From contig JAEZLF010000196.1 in assembly GCA_023435925.1 (NCBI GenBank), positions 1 to 18,551 of the forward strand: DNA of 18,551 nucleotides. The letters are read 5' to 3'. The translations under genes were made by a program, and so were the position numbers. Shown here in pieces: positions 1-7,735 of the stretch (position 1 is the stretch's first letter; each line of letters opens with the position of its first letter). The notes below the pieces were generated by a model. That model was not told the DNA's origin and searched no databases. It worked only from the letters and a program-made list of their open reading frames with translations. Origin of the DNA: Bacillota bacterium. GTDB taxonomy: Bacteria > Bacillota > Clostridia > Acetivibrionales > DTU013.

Positions 1-50
1 AAATAAATTCACACAGCAGGAATGATAAATTCCTTTAAGGGGGCATATAT

Positions 51-761
51 TTGAAACTGGTAGTAGATACGCATACGCATACTTTATCGAGTGGTCACTC
101 TTACAGCACGCTGCTGGAAAACGCCAAAGAAGCCGGCCAGAATGGGCTAGAGGCTATTGCAATGACGGATCATGGCCCATCCATGATGGGGGCTCCGACC
201 TTGATACACTTTTGGAATCTCAAGTCAATTCCGGAGTACATTTACGGTGTTAGAGTCCTGAAGGGCGCTGAGGCGAACATTATAGATTACTCCGGCAGTT
301 TGGATATACCGGATGAGCTGCTTTCAAGAATGGAATTTGTCATTGCAAGCTTACACGACATCACGATTCAGTCCGGGACAGTAGAAGAAAATACAAACGG
401 AATGGTTAGTGCTCTCAAAAATCCTTTGGTTGATGCGGTGGGACACCCCGGTAACCCGTTTTTTCAGGTGGACATCGACCGTGTGGTAAAAACTGCGGCA
501 GAGTATAACAAGCTGATTGAGATTAACAACAGCTCCTTTAAAACCAGGAGAGGCAGCGAAGATAATTGTGTGGAGTTTCTGAAGAAATGCAGAAAGTATG
601 GAGTCCGAATAGCCTGCGGCAGCGATGCACACATATGCTTCGATATCGGCAAATTTGATCATGTGCTGAGGCTCATTCATGAGAACGATTTTCCTGAAGA
701 ACTGGTGGTTTGTTCTTCCCTCAATAAGATTGAGGATTACCTGAAAGAGAGAAGGAAATAG
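51..761 (+). CDS. PHP-domain phosphoesterase, YcdX-like
   Basis: Predicted metal-dependent phosphoesterase of the PHP family, cytosolic; the natural substrate is not known. The 236-residue protein shows the metal-site motifs in order: His8-x-His10 in DTHTHT, His16, Asp40-His41 in MTDHGP, Glu74 in KGAEANI, His102 in ASLHD, His132 in GHPGNP, and Asp192-x-His194 in CGSDAH. This matches the full trinuclear metal set of YcdX-type PHP enzymes, so an active hydrolase is likely. The start is TTG at 51, supported by AAGGGGG at 37-43 with 7 bases spacing. The stop is 37 bases before murB, same strand, so the two are probably cotranscribed. A histidinol-phosphatase role is possible for the family, but there are no his genes nearby. 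The family call is secure; the substrate is not. Confidence 0.85.
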   Translation: MKLVVDTHTHTLSSGHSYSTLLENAKEAGQNGLEAIAMTDHGPSMMGAPTLIHFWNLKSIPEYIYGVRVLKGAEANIIDYSGSLDIPDELLSRMEFVIASLHDITIQSGTVEENTNGMVSALKNPLVDAVGHPGNPFFQVDIDRVVKTAAEYNKLIEINNSSFKTRRGSEDNCVEFLKKCRKYGVRIACGSDAHICFDIGKFDHVLRLIHENDFPEELVVCSSLNKIEDYLKERRK

Positions 762-798
762 ATTGTGATAAAAACCGGGCGATGGAAGGTGGAAGAAA

Positions 799-1713
799 TT
801 GAATAAGGCGGATATCGCGGGACTGATATCCCAAGTAGCGGGAAGAGAAATTGTCAGGATTGATGAATGTATGGCAGACCATACCTCCTTTAAAATTGGA
901 GGCCCTGCTGATGTATTTGTTACACCTCTTGATTCAGAAAGCCTTATCGGTGTTCTGCGGGTATGTAAAGAAAATGGAATACCTGTGTTTGTGATGGGTA
1001 ATGGTACTAATCTGATTGTCCGGGATAAAGGCATCAGAGGCGTTGTGGTGAAGCTCAGAGAAAATCTGAGCGGTTGTAAGTTGGCAGGAGAGGAAATCGT
1101 GGCACAGCCGGGCATTCTGATATCGCGGCTGTCGCGAATTGCATGGGAGAATGGACTCACAGGTCTTGAATTTGCCGAAGGCATTCCAGGGACCCTTGGC
1201 GGTGCGGTAACAATGAATGCCGGTGCTTACGATGGAGATATGTCTATGATCGTCGAAAGCACAGAATACCTGAATACGGATTTGGAGGTCGAGACTCTCA
1301 CCAATCAGCAGCATCGATTCGGGAAGAGATCCAGCGTTATTCAGTCATCCGGTGGTGTGGTACTGAAATCACACATTCGGTTGAAGGCAGGTGACAGGGA
1401 TCAGATCAAGGCGAAAATGGAAGAGTTCAGTGCACTGCGCCGTGAGAAGCAGCCTTTGGACTTACCCAGCGCAGGTAGTGTTTTTAAAAGGCCGGAAGGT
1501 TTTTTTGCCGGGAAACTGGTACAGGATTGCGGCCTCAAAGGCTTCCATATAGGCGGAGCAGAAGTATCTTGCCTGCATTGCGGGTTTATTGTAAATAATG
1601 GGACAGCTACAGCTGAAGATGTAACATCCCTGATTAGACATATTCAGAATACCGTGTTTGAAAAGTTTGGCGTAGAACTGCAAACAGAAGTGAAGGTTAT
1701 AGGGGAGGAGTAA
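799..1713 (+). CDS. murB: UDP-N-acetylenolpyruvoylglucosamine reductase MurB
   Basis: FAD- and NADPH-dependent reductase that makes UDP-N-acetylmuramate in cytosolic peptidoglycan precursor synthesis. The 304-residue protein has the FAD_binding_4 signatures SFKIGGPAD (30-38) and GNGTNLIV (67-74), the GIPGTLGGAVTMNAGAY segment (128-144), the PSAGSVFKRP catalytic-serine motif (Ser227) and a C-terminal Glu297 in TEVKVIGE matching the general acid of E. coli MurB. Length and the absence of the extra loop fit the type II (Firmicutes) enzyme. The start is TTG at 799 with an AAGGTGG site at 786-792. One oddity: the YR(x)S motif before the substrate-binding arginine reads GKRSS, so Lys176 replaces the usual Tyr while Arg177 is kept. 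The stop is followed at once by a strong SD-led short ORF leading into rapZ. Confidence 0.97.
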   Translation: MNKADIAGLISQVAGREIVRIDECMADHTSFKIGGPADVFVTPLDSESLIGVLRVCKENGIPVFVMGNGTNLIVRDKGIRGVVVKLRENLSGCKLAGEEIVAQPGILISRLSRIAWENGLTGLEFAEGIPGTLGGAVTMNAGAYDGDMSMIVESTEYLNTDLEVETLTNQQHRFGKRSSVIQSSGGVVLKSHIRLKAGDRDQIKAKMEEFSALRREKQPLDLPSAGSVFKRPEGFFAGKLVQDCGLKGFHIGGAEVSCLHCGFIVNNGTATAEDVTSLIRHIQNTVFEKFGVELQTEVKVIGEE

Positions 1714-1782
1714 GTGTGGACAGTCCGCTATGGCAGGTACCCGATATCTGTGTTTCGATGTGTCCGCATATATGAGCTATGA
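1714..1782 (+). CDS. Candidate 22-codon leader ORF coupled to rapZ
   Basis: Short ORF in the murB-rapZ gap. The strong SD GGGGAGGAG at 1702-1710 lies at the very end of murB and points to GTG at 1714 or 1716. Read from 1714, the frame runs 22 codons (MWTVRY...RIYEL) and ends in TGA at 1780-1782, which overlaps the rapZ ATG at 1779 as ATGA. Read from 1716 (better spacing, 7 bases), it runs 19 codons in the rapZ frame and stops at TGA 1773-1775, one codon before the rapZ ATG. Either way ribosomes loaded at this SD would terminate on the rapZ start, which has no good SD of its own. The peptide resembles nothing I recognise and may have no function beyond coupling. It could also be a remnant of a longer rapZ reading frame. 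Confidence 0.4.
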   Translation: MWTVRYGRYPISVFRCVRIYEL

Positions 1783-2654
1783 GATTTATCGTTATAACAG
1801 GAATATCCGGTGCAGGCAAGAGCCTTGTTGCCAAGCACCTGGAAGATGCGGGCTTTTTTTGTATTGACAATCTGCCACCCCAGCTTATTCCCAAAATAGC
1901 AGAGGTGTGCTCACAAAGCTATAAACAGATGGACAAGATTGGTCTTGTTATCGATATTCGCGGAGGCGAGCTGTTAAATGACCTTTTCCCTGCTTTAGGC
2001 GCTTTGGCCGCTGAGGGTCATACGTATGAGATTCTTTTTATGGAAGCCTCAGATAAGGTGCTTATTAAGCGCTATAAGGAATCCAGAAGATCACATCCCC
2101 TTGCTCAGGAAGGGCGGCTCCTTAAAGGGATTTCAGAGGAACGGCGGGTATTGCAGAAAATCAAGGACAGAGCGGATTATGTTATTGAAACCACCAATCT
2201 TACACCACGCCAGCTCAAGGATGCGATCACCGGGATTATCGGACAGGACAGTACATTCCATGGCCTAATTATCAATATTGTTTCTTTCGGGTTCAAATAT
2301 GGCATTCCCATTGAATGCGACCTTATTTTCGATGTGAGGTTCATACCGAACCCCTATTATATCGAATCGATGAAGAAGCTAACAGGAAAGCATGATAATG
2401 TAAAGGAATATGTTCTCAGAATGCCTGAGACCATCGAGTTTCTTGACAAACTGAACAATATGCTGGACTTTCTCATTCCTAATTATGTGAAGGAAGGGAA
2501 ATCACAATTGGTAATTGGCATAGGCTGTACCGGAGGAAGACACCGCTCTGTGGCTATTGCCGACGATTTGGCCAGAAATCTGGAAGCAAAGCAATATCGG
2601 TCGATTGTTGAACACAGAGATATTGACAAGGATGGCAGAGGTGCAGGCAGATGA
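1779..2654 (+). CDS. rapZ: RapZ/YvcJ family nucleotide-binding regulator
   Basis: P-loop nucleotide-binding protein of the RapZ (YvcJ) family. In E. coli RapZ is an RNA adaptor controlling GlmZ decay and so glucosamine-6-phosphate synthesis; in Firmicutes YvcJ hydrolyses nucleotides and its RNA role is unproven. The 291-residue protein shows Walker A GISGAGKS (8-15), DNLPP (30-34), DIRGGE (59-64), a Walker-B-like ILFMEASD (85-92), the conserved SFGFKYG and FDVRFIPNPYY motifs, and the C-terminal GCTGGRHRSVAIA signature. The start at ATG 1779 gives the family-typical N terminus MRFIVITG. It has no clear SD, and an in-frame TGA sits at 1773, so nothing longer is possible. The 3' end overlaps yvcK by four bases (ATGA at 2651-2654), implying tight translational coupling. 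Confidence 0.95.
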   Translation: MRFIVITGISGAGKSLVAKHLEDAGFFCIDNLPPQLIPKIAEVCSQSYKQMDKIGLVIDIRGGELLNDLFPALGALAAEGHTYEILFMEASDKVLIKRYKESRRSHPLAQEGRLLKGISEERRVLQKIKDRADYVIETTNLTPRQLKDAITGIIGQDSTFHGLIINIVSFGFKYGIPIECDLIFDVRFIPNPYYIESMKKLTGKHDNVKEYVLRMPETIEFLDKLNNMLDFLIPNYVKEGKSQLVIGIGCTGGRHRSVAIADDLARNLEAKQYRSIVEHRDIDKDGRGAGR

Positions 2655-3655
2655 AGCTGAATAAAAGTTTTTATCCCAAAATAGTTGCAATTGGGGGCGG
2701 AACAGGACTGGGAACCATGCTGCGGGGTCTTAAGGAATACAGCCCAAATATTACAGCGGTGGTCACGGTAGCGGATGACGGAGGCGGATCGGGTGTATTG
2801 CGCAATGAACTTGGGATTCTGCCGCCGGGGGACATCAGGAACTGTATCCTTGCATTGGCCGACACCGAGCCTGTTATGGAGCAGCTGCTTCAGTACCGGT
2901 TTCGGGATGGAACATTGAAAGGACAGAGCTTCGGCAATCTTTTTCTGGCCGCAATGGACGGAATTTCTTCAAGCTTTGTGGAAGCGGTGGGGAAAATGAG
3001 TGATGTACTTGCCGTAACTGGCAGAGTGCTCCCGGTTACACTTGAAAATGTGATACTCTGTGCGGAGCTTGAGGATGGATGTATTATATGCGGCGAATCC
3101 AAAATTGGTACACATAGCGAAACCCACAGCGGCAAGATCAAACGTGTCTATCTGGAACCTTCCGGCGCAAAACCACTGCAGGAGATATTGGATGCTATCT
3201 ATGAAGCAGATATTATCGTGCTTGGGCCAGGAAGCCTTTATACGAGCATTATTCCCAATCTGCTGGTAAGCGGTATTTGTCCCGCCATCAAGGAAAGTAA
3301 GGCACTGAAGGTCTATGTTTGCAATGTCATGACGCAGCCCTCCGAAACAGAAAATTATAGTGTATCCGATCACATATCCGCGCTGGAGAAGCATTCCTGT
3401 AAAGGAATCATTGATTGCTGCATTGTCAATAACGCATCTATTCCGGAGGATCTGAAAGAAAAATATGAAGATGACGGAGCAGCTCAGGTGATGATCGATC
3501 GGGAAAAAATTTCTTCCGCGGGGATCCGGCTGATTGAAGGTGAGTATGTGACGATTAAAAATAACTTTGTAAGGCACGATCCATATAAGCTGGCTCGTAC
3601 CGTTATTGGGCTTGTGACTGATGCAATTCCGGTAAAAGACAGAAAGAAATCATGA
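2651..3655 (+). CDS. yvcK: YvcK/CofD-like gluconeogenesis factor
   Basis: YvcK family protein (2-phospho-L-lactate transferase CofD-like fold). In Bacillus it binds UDP-sugars and is needed for normal shape, envelope synthesis and growth on gluconeogenic carbon sources; no catalytic activity is established. The 334-residue protein has the N-terminal GGGTG (15-19), TVADDGGGSGVLR (39-51), GILPPGDIRN (55-64) and later the LGPGSLYTSIIPNLLV motif, all typical of the family. It starts at ATG 2651 inside the rapZ stop, with AGAGGTG at 2637-2643 as SD. The rapZ-yvcK-whiA order is conserved across Firmicutes, but here a debranching enzyme gene sits between yvcK and whiA. Confidence 0.95.
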   Translation: MKLNKSFYPKIVAIGGGTGLGTMLRGLKEYSPNITAVVTVADDGGGSGVLRNELGILPPGDIRNCILALADTEPVMEQLLQYRFRDGTLKGQSFGNLFLAAMDGISSSFVEAVGKMSDVLAVTGRVLPVTLENVILCAELEDGCIICGESKIGTHSETHSGKIKRVYLEPSGAKPLQEILDAIYEADIIVLGPGSLYTSIIPNLLVSGICPAIKESKALKVYVCNVMTQPSETENYSVSDHISALEKHSCKGIIDCCIVNNASIPEDLKEKYEDDGAAQVMIDREKISSAGIRLIEGEYVTIKNNFVRHDPYKLARTVIGLVTDAIPVKDRKKS

Positions 3656-3703
3656 ATGCCGGTTAAAAGGCCGTGAAAATCGGTTACGTATTGATATAGG
3701 TCA

Positions 3704-3754
3704 AAATAGAGGGAAGCAGGAAATAGAGGGAAGCAAGAAATAGAGAAAAGCAAG
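3704..3754 (+). repeat. Three 17-bp tandem direct repeats
   Basis: Three head-to-tail 17-base units at 3704-3720, 3721-3737 and 3738-3754. The first is AAATAGAGGGAAGCAGG; the second differs at one base and the third at three from the first, and a partial fourth copy (AAATT) follows. The array lies in the 157-base gap between yvcK and the debranching gene, about 60 bases before its SD. It is purine-rich with no inverted symmetry. It may be a replication-slippage expansion or a protein-binding array; nothing in the sequence decides. Confidence 0.9.
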
Positions 3755-3812
3755 AAATTTTGTAGCCCGGAAAATAAATAAAGTCATGAAACGTGGAAGG
3801 AGGGGATAGGCG

Positions 3813-5792
3813 ATGAGGTTTGGAAAATCGGAATGGAGCAGTTGGGAACGCGGCAGTGAGAAGGAGTGGCTTCTGACAAACGGATTAGGCGGCTTTGCTT
3901 CATCAACCATCACAGGCGGAAATACCCGCAGGTACCATGGACTGCTTATTGCAGCATTGAAACCACCGGTGCATAGGCACCTGATCCTCTCCCAGCTGCA
4001 CGAATCAGTGACATTAGGGGAAGAAACATACCATCTGCATTCATTTTCGACCGGAGATTATACAATGACCGGCTTCCATCATCTTCATAGCTTTGAACTG
4101 AACCCATTGCCGGTATTTACCTACTGTATCGGAGATTTGATCATTGAAAAGACCATCACGCTGGTTTATGGAGAAAATACTGTTGCTGTGATGTATCACA
4201 TAAGAAGCGGTTCTCAGGCTCTATCTCTTAAATTGGCGCCGCTGGTGAACTTCAGGGATTATCATGGCAATTCGGACAAACATTTTATGAGCTTCAGGCA
4301 GAAACCGGGCAGGAACAGTACGGAGATAAAGCCCTATGATCTGGATATTAATATATCTTTAAGCTGTTTTGAAAGCACCTATATACCTGTTGAAGACTGC
4401 TGGTTTGAAAATATGCATTATTCAGTGGAAAAGGAACGAGGGTTGCATGCCTGTGAGGATCATTACATACCCGGAAGCTTTGAAATTCCAGTAGACGCGC
4501 ACTGCGACAAAACGGTGACCTTTATCGGCACGGTTGAAAAGGAGAGAAACTTGCCGGATGGCCGACAGCTGGCAGATGCCGAAATAGCCAGACTGAAAGC
4601 AGTCGTTGCGAAAGCGGGGTGTAAGGATGAGTTTTCCAGTGCGCTTGTGCGAGCCGCCGACCATTTTATTGTCCACAGGCAATCAACCAATGCAAAAACC
4701 ATACTTGCCGGTTATCCATGGTTTACCGACTGGGGAAGGGATGCAATGATTTCACTATGCGGCCTTACTTTGTGCACAGGACGCTATGATGATGCTGCAC
4801 AGATTCTTTCCTCATTTTGTGAGTATATCCGATATGGTCTTGTACCGAATATGTTCCCGGATGAAGGAGGAGATCCCGGTTACAATACGGTGGATGCAGC
4901 GTTGTGGTATTTTGAGGCAATAAGCAAATATGTAGAGTATACCGGCGATTTTGAGCTTGTCCGGCATAAGCTGTATGGTTCAATGGTACAGATCGTTGAA
5001 TCGTTCAAAAAAGGTACGCTGCACCATATTCGGATGGATCGGGATGGTCTTGTCACAGCAGGTGATGAGAGCACACAGCTGACCTGGATGGATGCAAAGG
5101 TGGGAGGTATAGTCTTTACTCCCAGACATGGGAAAGCAGTGGAGATCAATGCGCTTTGGTACAACGCACTGAAGGTGCTTGAGATGCTTTCAGTGAAATT
5201 CGGTGTGAATACAGACGAACTCGGCCGGCTTGCTGCATTGGTAAAAAAGAGCTTCTTAAAAGAATTCTGGAATGATAACGGGAAATACCTGTATGATGTA
5301 ATCAATGGGGACTTCAGGGATGATAGTGTACGACCGAATCAAATATTTGCAGCCAGTTTGACATATCCCGTAATCGATGGCACTGAAGCCCGGTGTATGG
5401 TAGAGAAGGTCTGGAAGGAGCTATATACGGCGTATGGACTTAGAAGCCTGTCTACCTGTTCTCCTCAATACAGAGGTCAATACATAGGAGACCAATATTC
5501 GAGGGATTCGTCGTATCATCAGGGCACTGTATGGGCATGGCCAATCGGGCATTTTATTACAGCATTCACCAGAACCTTTGGAAGTGAGTCTGAATACAAG
5601 GATATGCCTGCCTGGTTTTTGAAACCCTTTTGGGATCATCTGTATAATGCCTGCCTTGGCAATATTTCTGAAATTTTTGACGGCAATGAGCCTTTGATAC
5701 CCCGAGGATGCTTTGCACAGGCATGGAGTGTAGCCGAGGTGCTTCGTGCATATACCGAGTTGTGCAGTCAGGGAGACAGCTGCCCAAATTAA
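3813..5792 (+). CDS. Glycogen debranching enzyme, GH133-type amylo-1,6-glucosidase
   Basis: Predicted cytosolic glycogen debranching enzyme that removes alpha-1,6 branches. The 659-residue protein has a bacterial/archaeal GDE N-terminal domain (about 15-245) with EWLLTNGLGGFASST (18-32) and RRYHGLL (39-45), then an (alpha/alpha)6 glucosidase domain (about 275-650) with AGYPWFTDWGRD (299-310), a GLVPNMFPDEG segment (342-352), NTVDAALW (358-365) and the late DGNEPLIPRGCFAQAWS motif. No signal peptide, so it is intracellular and acts on stored glycogen. The start is ATG 3813 behind AAGGAGGGG at 3797-3805. The stop is only 17 bases before whiA. Its place inside the yvcK-whiA pair is unusual and ties glycogen use to the YvcK/RapZ carbon-flux genes by context. 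The specificity label is from family resemblance. Confidence 0.9.
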   Translation: MRFGKSEWSSWERGSEKEWLLTNGLGGFASSTITGGNTRRYHGLLIAALKPPVHRHLILSQLHESVTLGEETYHLHSFSTGDYTMTGFHHLHSFELNPLPVFTYCIGDLIIEKTITLVYGENTVAVMYHIRSGSQALSLKLAPLVNFRDYHGNSDKHFMSFRQKPGRNSTEIKPYDLDINISLSCFESTYIPVEDCWFENMHYSVEKERGLHACEDHYIPGSFEIPVDAHCDKTVTFIGTVEKERNLPDGRQLADAEIARLKAVVAKAGCKDEFSSALVRAADHFIVHRQSTNAKTILAGYPWFTDWGRDAMISLCGLTLCTGRYDDAAQILSSFCEYIRYGLVPNMFPDEGGDPGYNTVDAALWYFEAISKYVEYTGDFELVRHKLYGSMVQIVESFKKGTLHHIRMDRDGLVTAGDESTQLTWMDAKVGGIVFTPRHGKAVEINALWYNALKVLEMLSVKFGVNTDELGRLAALVKKSFLKEFWNDNGKYLYDVINGDFRDDSVRPNQIFAASLTYPVIDGTEARCMVEKVWKELYTAYGLRSLSTCSPQYRGQYIGDQYSRDSSYHQGTVWAWPIGHFITAFTRTFGSESEYKDMPAWFLKPFWDHLYNACLGNISEIFDGNEPLIPRGCFAQAWSVAEVLRAYTELCSQGDSCPN

Positions 5793-5809
5793 TTGAGAGG
5801 TGTTTTGCT

Positions 5810-6778
5810 TTGTCATTTTCTTCAACTGTAAAAAATGAATTATGCCGGCTGGAAAACATGGATGATTGTTGTCTGCTTTCAGAACTTGCAGCAGCGCTAT
5901 GCTTAAACGGAGTTGTGGCAGTTCTACCCGGTATGGGGTTTAATGTCAGAATTTCTACAGAAAATGCTGCGTTTGCCAGAAGGGTATATAGCAGCATAAA
6001 AAAGCTTTTTGACATTTCTGCCGAGGTCACAATCAGAAAGAGCAAGAAGCTGAAGAAGCATGTATCTTATATGCTCTTTATCACTGCTGCCAACGGCTCT
6101 GCAAAGCTATTGGAACGGACAGGAGTCGCTTTGAAAAAAACAGAGGAGCATGCGACGGAGATTGTACTTGCAGAAAAAATGGATCTAAAGCACCAGGGAT
6201 GCAGAAAGGCTTTTCTGAGAGGAGCATTTCTGGCAGGCGGATCCATAAGCGATCCGGAAAAAACCTATCACCTTGAGCTAACCTCCCGTACCCGCCATCA
6301 AGCTCAGGAACTCTGTAAAATTCTTGGTACATTTGAGCTCAACGGTAGGATCATCAAGCGGAAAGGGAGCTATGTCACCTATCTGAAGGAAGGTGAGAAC
6401 ATCGTTGATTTCTTAAATATCATCGGCGCCCATAATGCGCTGATGGAGCTTGAGAATGTCCGGATACTCAAAGGCATGCGTAATTCAGTCAACCGAATTG
6501 TTAACTGTGAGACGGCAAATCTTGAAAAAACTGTGAATGCTTCAGTAAGGCAGGTTGAAAATATTCAATATATTGTACAGAATATCGGGCTGGAAAAGTT
6601 GCCTGAAAGTCTGAGAGAAATTGCCGAAGTGAGACTGGCGTATAAGGATGCCAGCCTCGTGGAACTGGGTCAGCTTTTATCGCCGCCTTTAGGTAAATCC
6701 GGTGTAAATCACAGGCTGCGGAAGCTGGACCAAATTGCGGAAAAACACAAAGGCAGTGAATGTCGTAATATGAAATAA
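5810..6778 (+). CDS. whiA: WhiA DNA-binding regulator of division and sporulation
   Basis: WhiA family protein: a DNA-binding factor required for sporulation in Streptomyces and affecting cell division and chromosome segregation in Bacillus. The 322-residue protein has the N-terminal region, a degenerate LAGLIDADG homing-endonuclease-like fold with LRGAFLAGGSISDPE (136-150) and a C-terminal helix-turn-helix (about 265-310, LREIAEVRL...GVNHRLRKL). I place the start at TTG 5810 because AGAGGTG at 5796-5802 lies 7 bases upstream and the protein then begins MSFSSTVKNEL, as in the family. The open frame continues upstream to 5708, but that part overlaps the debranching gene and lacks family sequence. 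HPr or Crh, the usual next gene in many Firmicutes, is absent; the spoIIA operon follows instead. Confidence 0.95.
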   Translation: MSFSSTVKNELCRLENMDDCCLLSELAAALCLNGVVAVLPGMGFNVRISTENAAFARRVYSSIKKLFDISAEVTIRKSKKLKKHVSYMLFITAANGSAKLLERTGVALKKTEEHATEIVLAEKMDLKHQGCRKAFLRGAFLAGGSISDPEKTYHLELTSRTRHQAQELCKILGTFELNGRIIKRKGSYVTYLKEGENIVDFLNIIGAHNALMELENVRILKGMRNSVNRIVNCETANLEKTVNASVRQVENIQYIVQNIGLEKLPESLREIAEVRLAYKDASLVELGQLLSPPLGKSGVNHRLRKLDQIAEKHKGSECRNMK

Positions 6779-6816
6779 AAAAATTTCTCATTCTACAAAC
6801 AATCCCAAAATTCTTT

Positions 6817-6845
6817 GAAGGATATTCCATTTTATTAAAGAATTA
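6817..6845 (+). promoter_or_regulatory. Sigma-H promoter of the spoIIA operon
   Basis: The -35 element GAAGGATAT (6817-6825) and -10 element AAAGAATTA (6837-6845), separated by 11 bases, match every position of the Bacillus sigma-H consensus RnAGGAwWW-N11/12-RnnGAATww. Transcription would begin near 6851, about 35 bases before spoIIAA. In B. subtilis the spoIIA operon is driven by sigma-H with Spo0A~P, so both location and sequence agree. I did not identify a convincing Spo0A box (TGTCGAA type) upstream. Confidence 0.8.
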
Positions 6846-6885
6846 GTTAATGATGTACAAATGGCTTATACGGAGGAGATCATAA

Positions 6886-7230
6886 TTGGATATTAAATTT
6901 TCCAACAGAGGTTCTACACTGATAGCTACATTTTCAGGTGAATTGGACCATCATTTTGCAGAATATGCCCGCAATAAAATTGAAGGTGAACTGCTGAAGT
7001 CCACAACAAGAAATGTGATATTTGATTTCTCAGGCTTAAGCTTCATGGATAGTTCGGGAATCGGGGTTATTGTGGGAAGATATGCAAATATCAGAAAGCT
7101 TGGTGGGAAAGTGGCGATTATTTGCAAAAATGAGAAAATAAATCGTATACTGGAGATATCGGGTATTATGAAACTGATACAGGTGTATGAAAATCTTGAA
7201 TTTGCACTAAATGCACTGCGTAGTGCTTGA
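6886..7230 (+). CDS. spoIIAA: Anti-sigma-F factor antagonist SpoIIAA
   Basis: STAS-domain anti-anti-sigma factor. When unphosphorylated it binds SpoIIAB and frees sigma-F in the forespore; SpoIIAB phosphorylates it on a serine and SpoIIE removes the phosphate. The 114-residue protein has GELDHH (18-23) and FMDSSGIGVIVGRY (53-66); by alignment with B. subtilis Ser58 the phosphoacceptor is Ser57. The start is TTG 6886 after GGAGGAG at 6872-6878. It is the first gene of the operon, 37 bases before spoIIAB. Confidence 0.96.
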   Translation: MDIKFSNRGSTLIATFSGELDHHFAEYARNKIEGELLKSTTRNVIFDFSGLSFMDSSGIGVIVGRYANIRKLGGKVAIICKNEKINRILEISGIMKLIQVYENLEFALNALRSA

Positions 7231-7267
7231 TATTGACGGGAGAATAGAGTAAAGGGAGAGACATGTA

Positions 7268-7699
7268 ATGCAGCCAATCAATGAAATGAAACTTGAATTT
7301 GTGAGTAAGTCCAGTAACGAAGCCTTTGCAAGGGTAGTGGCAGCCGCGTTTGTTTCTCAGCTGGATCCGACAATCGAAGAACTGGCAGATGTTAAGACAG
7401 CGGTATCAGAAGCGGTTACAAACGCAATTATCCACGGCTATGAGAATCAATATGGAATCATCCGGATGATTTGCAGGCAATATGATAAATGGGTTGAGAT
7501 AGAGATATCGGATGAGGGCAAGGGGATAGAAGACATCGAACAGGCCATGCAGCCCCTCTACACTTCAAAGCCTGATATGGAGCGATCGGGTATGGGCTTT
7601 ACCGTAATGGAAAGCTTTATGGACAAGCTGAAAGTCCGATCGAAGCCCGGAGAAGGGACTACCGTAATTCTTTGCAAAAGATTTGGTTCTCTGGACTAA
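7268..7699 (+). CDS. spoIIAB: Anti-sigma-F factor and serine kinase SpoIIAB
   Basis: GHKL-type serine kinase and anti-sigma factor that holds sigma-F inactive in an ATP-bound complex and phosphorylates SpoIIAA. The 143-residue protein shows the N box SEAVTNAIIHGY (47-58, with Glu48 and Asn52), the G1 box SDEGKGI (81-87) and a G2-like SGMGFTVM (107-114). Length is close to the 146 residues of B. subtilis. The start is ATG 7268, with AGGGAGAG at 7253-7260 as SD. In contrast to the tight spacing seen in Bacillus, 103 bases separate its stop from sigF; that gap carries a leader ORF and a hairpin. Confidence 0.96.
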   Translation: MQPINEMKLEFVSKSSNEAFARVVAAAFVSQLDPTIEELADVKTAVSEAVTNAIIHGYENQYGIIRMICRQYDKWVEIEISDEGKGIEDIEQAMQPLYTSKPDMERSGMGFTVMESFMDKLKVRSKPGEGTTVILCKRFGSLD

Positions 7700-7735
7700 G
7701 CACGGAAAAAATTTTACCCAATAGGTGGAATAATA

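Noticed and set aside
18..34. Hairpin AGGAAT-GATAA-ATTCCT before the PHP gene
   Set aside because: Only six pairs, mostly A-T, followed by the SD and not by Ts. Too weak to call.
351..1184. Long minus-strand open frame opposite the PHP gene and murB
   Set aside because: It crosses two well-supported plus-strand genes, has no SD or recognisable protein motif, and looks like a shadow frame. The same applies to other antisense frames, for example 2969-3577 and 14695-15405.
5708..5809. N-terminal extension of WhiA
   Set aside because: It overlaps the end of the debranching gene and lacks family sequence; TTG 5810 has a well-spaced SD and the family N terminus.
6809..6844. 8-bp inverted repeat AATTCTTT/AAAGAATT after whiA
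   Set aside because: All A/T but two pairs, with a 20-base loop and no T run. It is explained by the overlapping sigma-H promoter rather than a terminator.
6850..6885. 11-codon ORF (MMYKWLIRRRS) ending directly before the spoIIAA TTG
   Set aside because: No SD, it begins near the predicted transcript 5' end and overlaps the spoIIAA SD. The abutting stop is probably chance, although it resembles the two leader ORFs reported.
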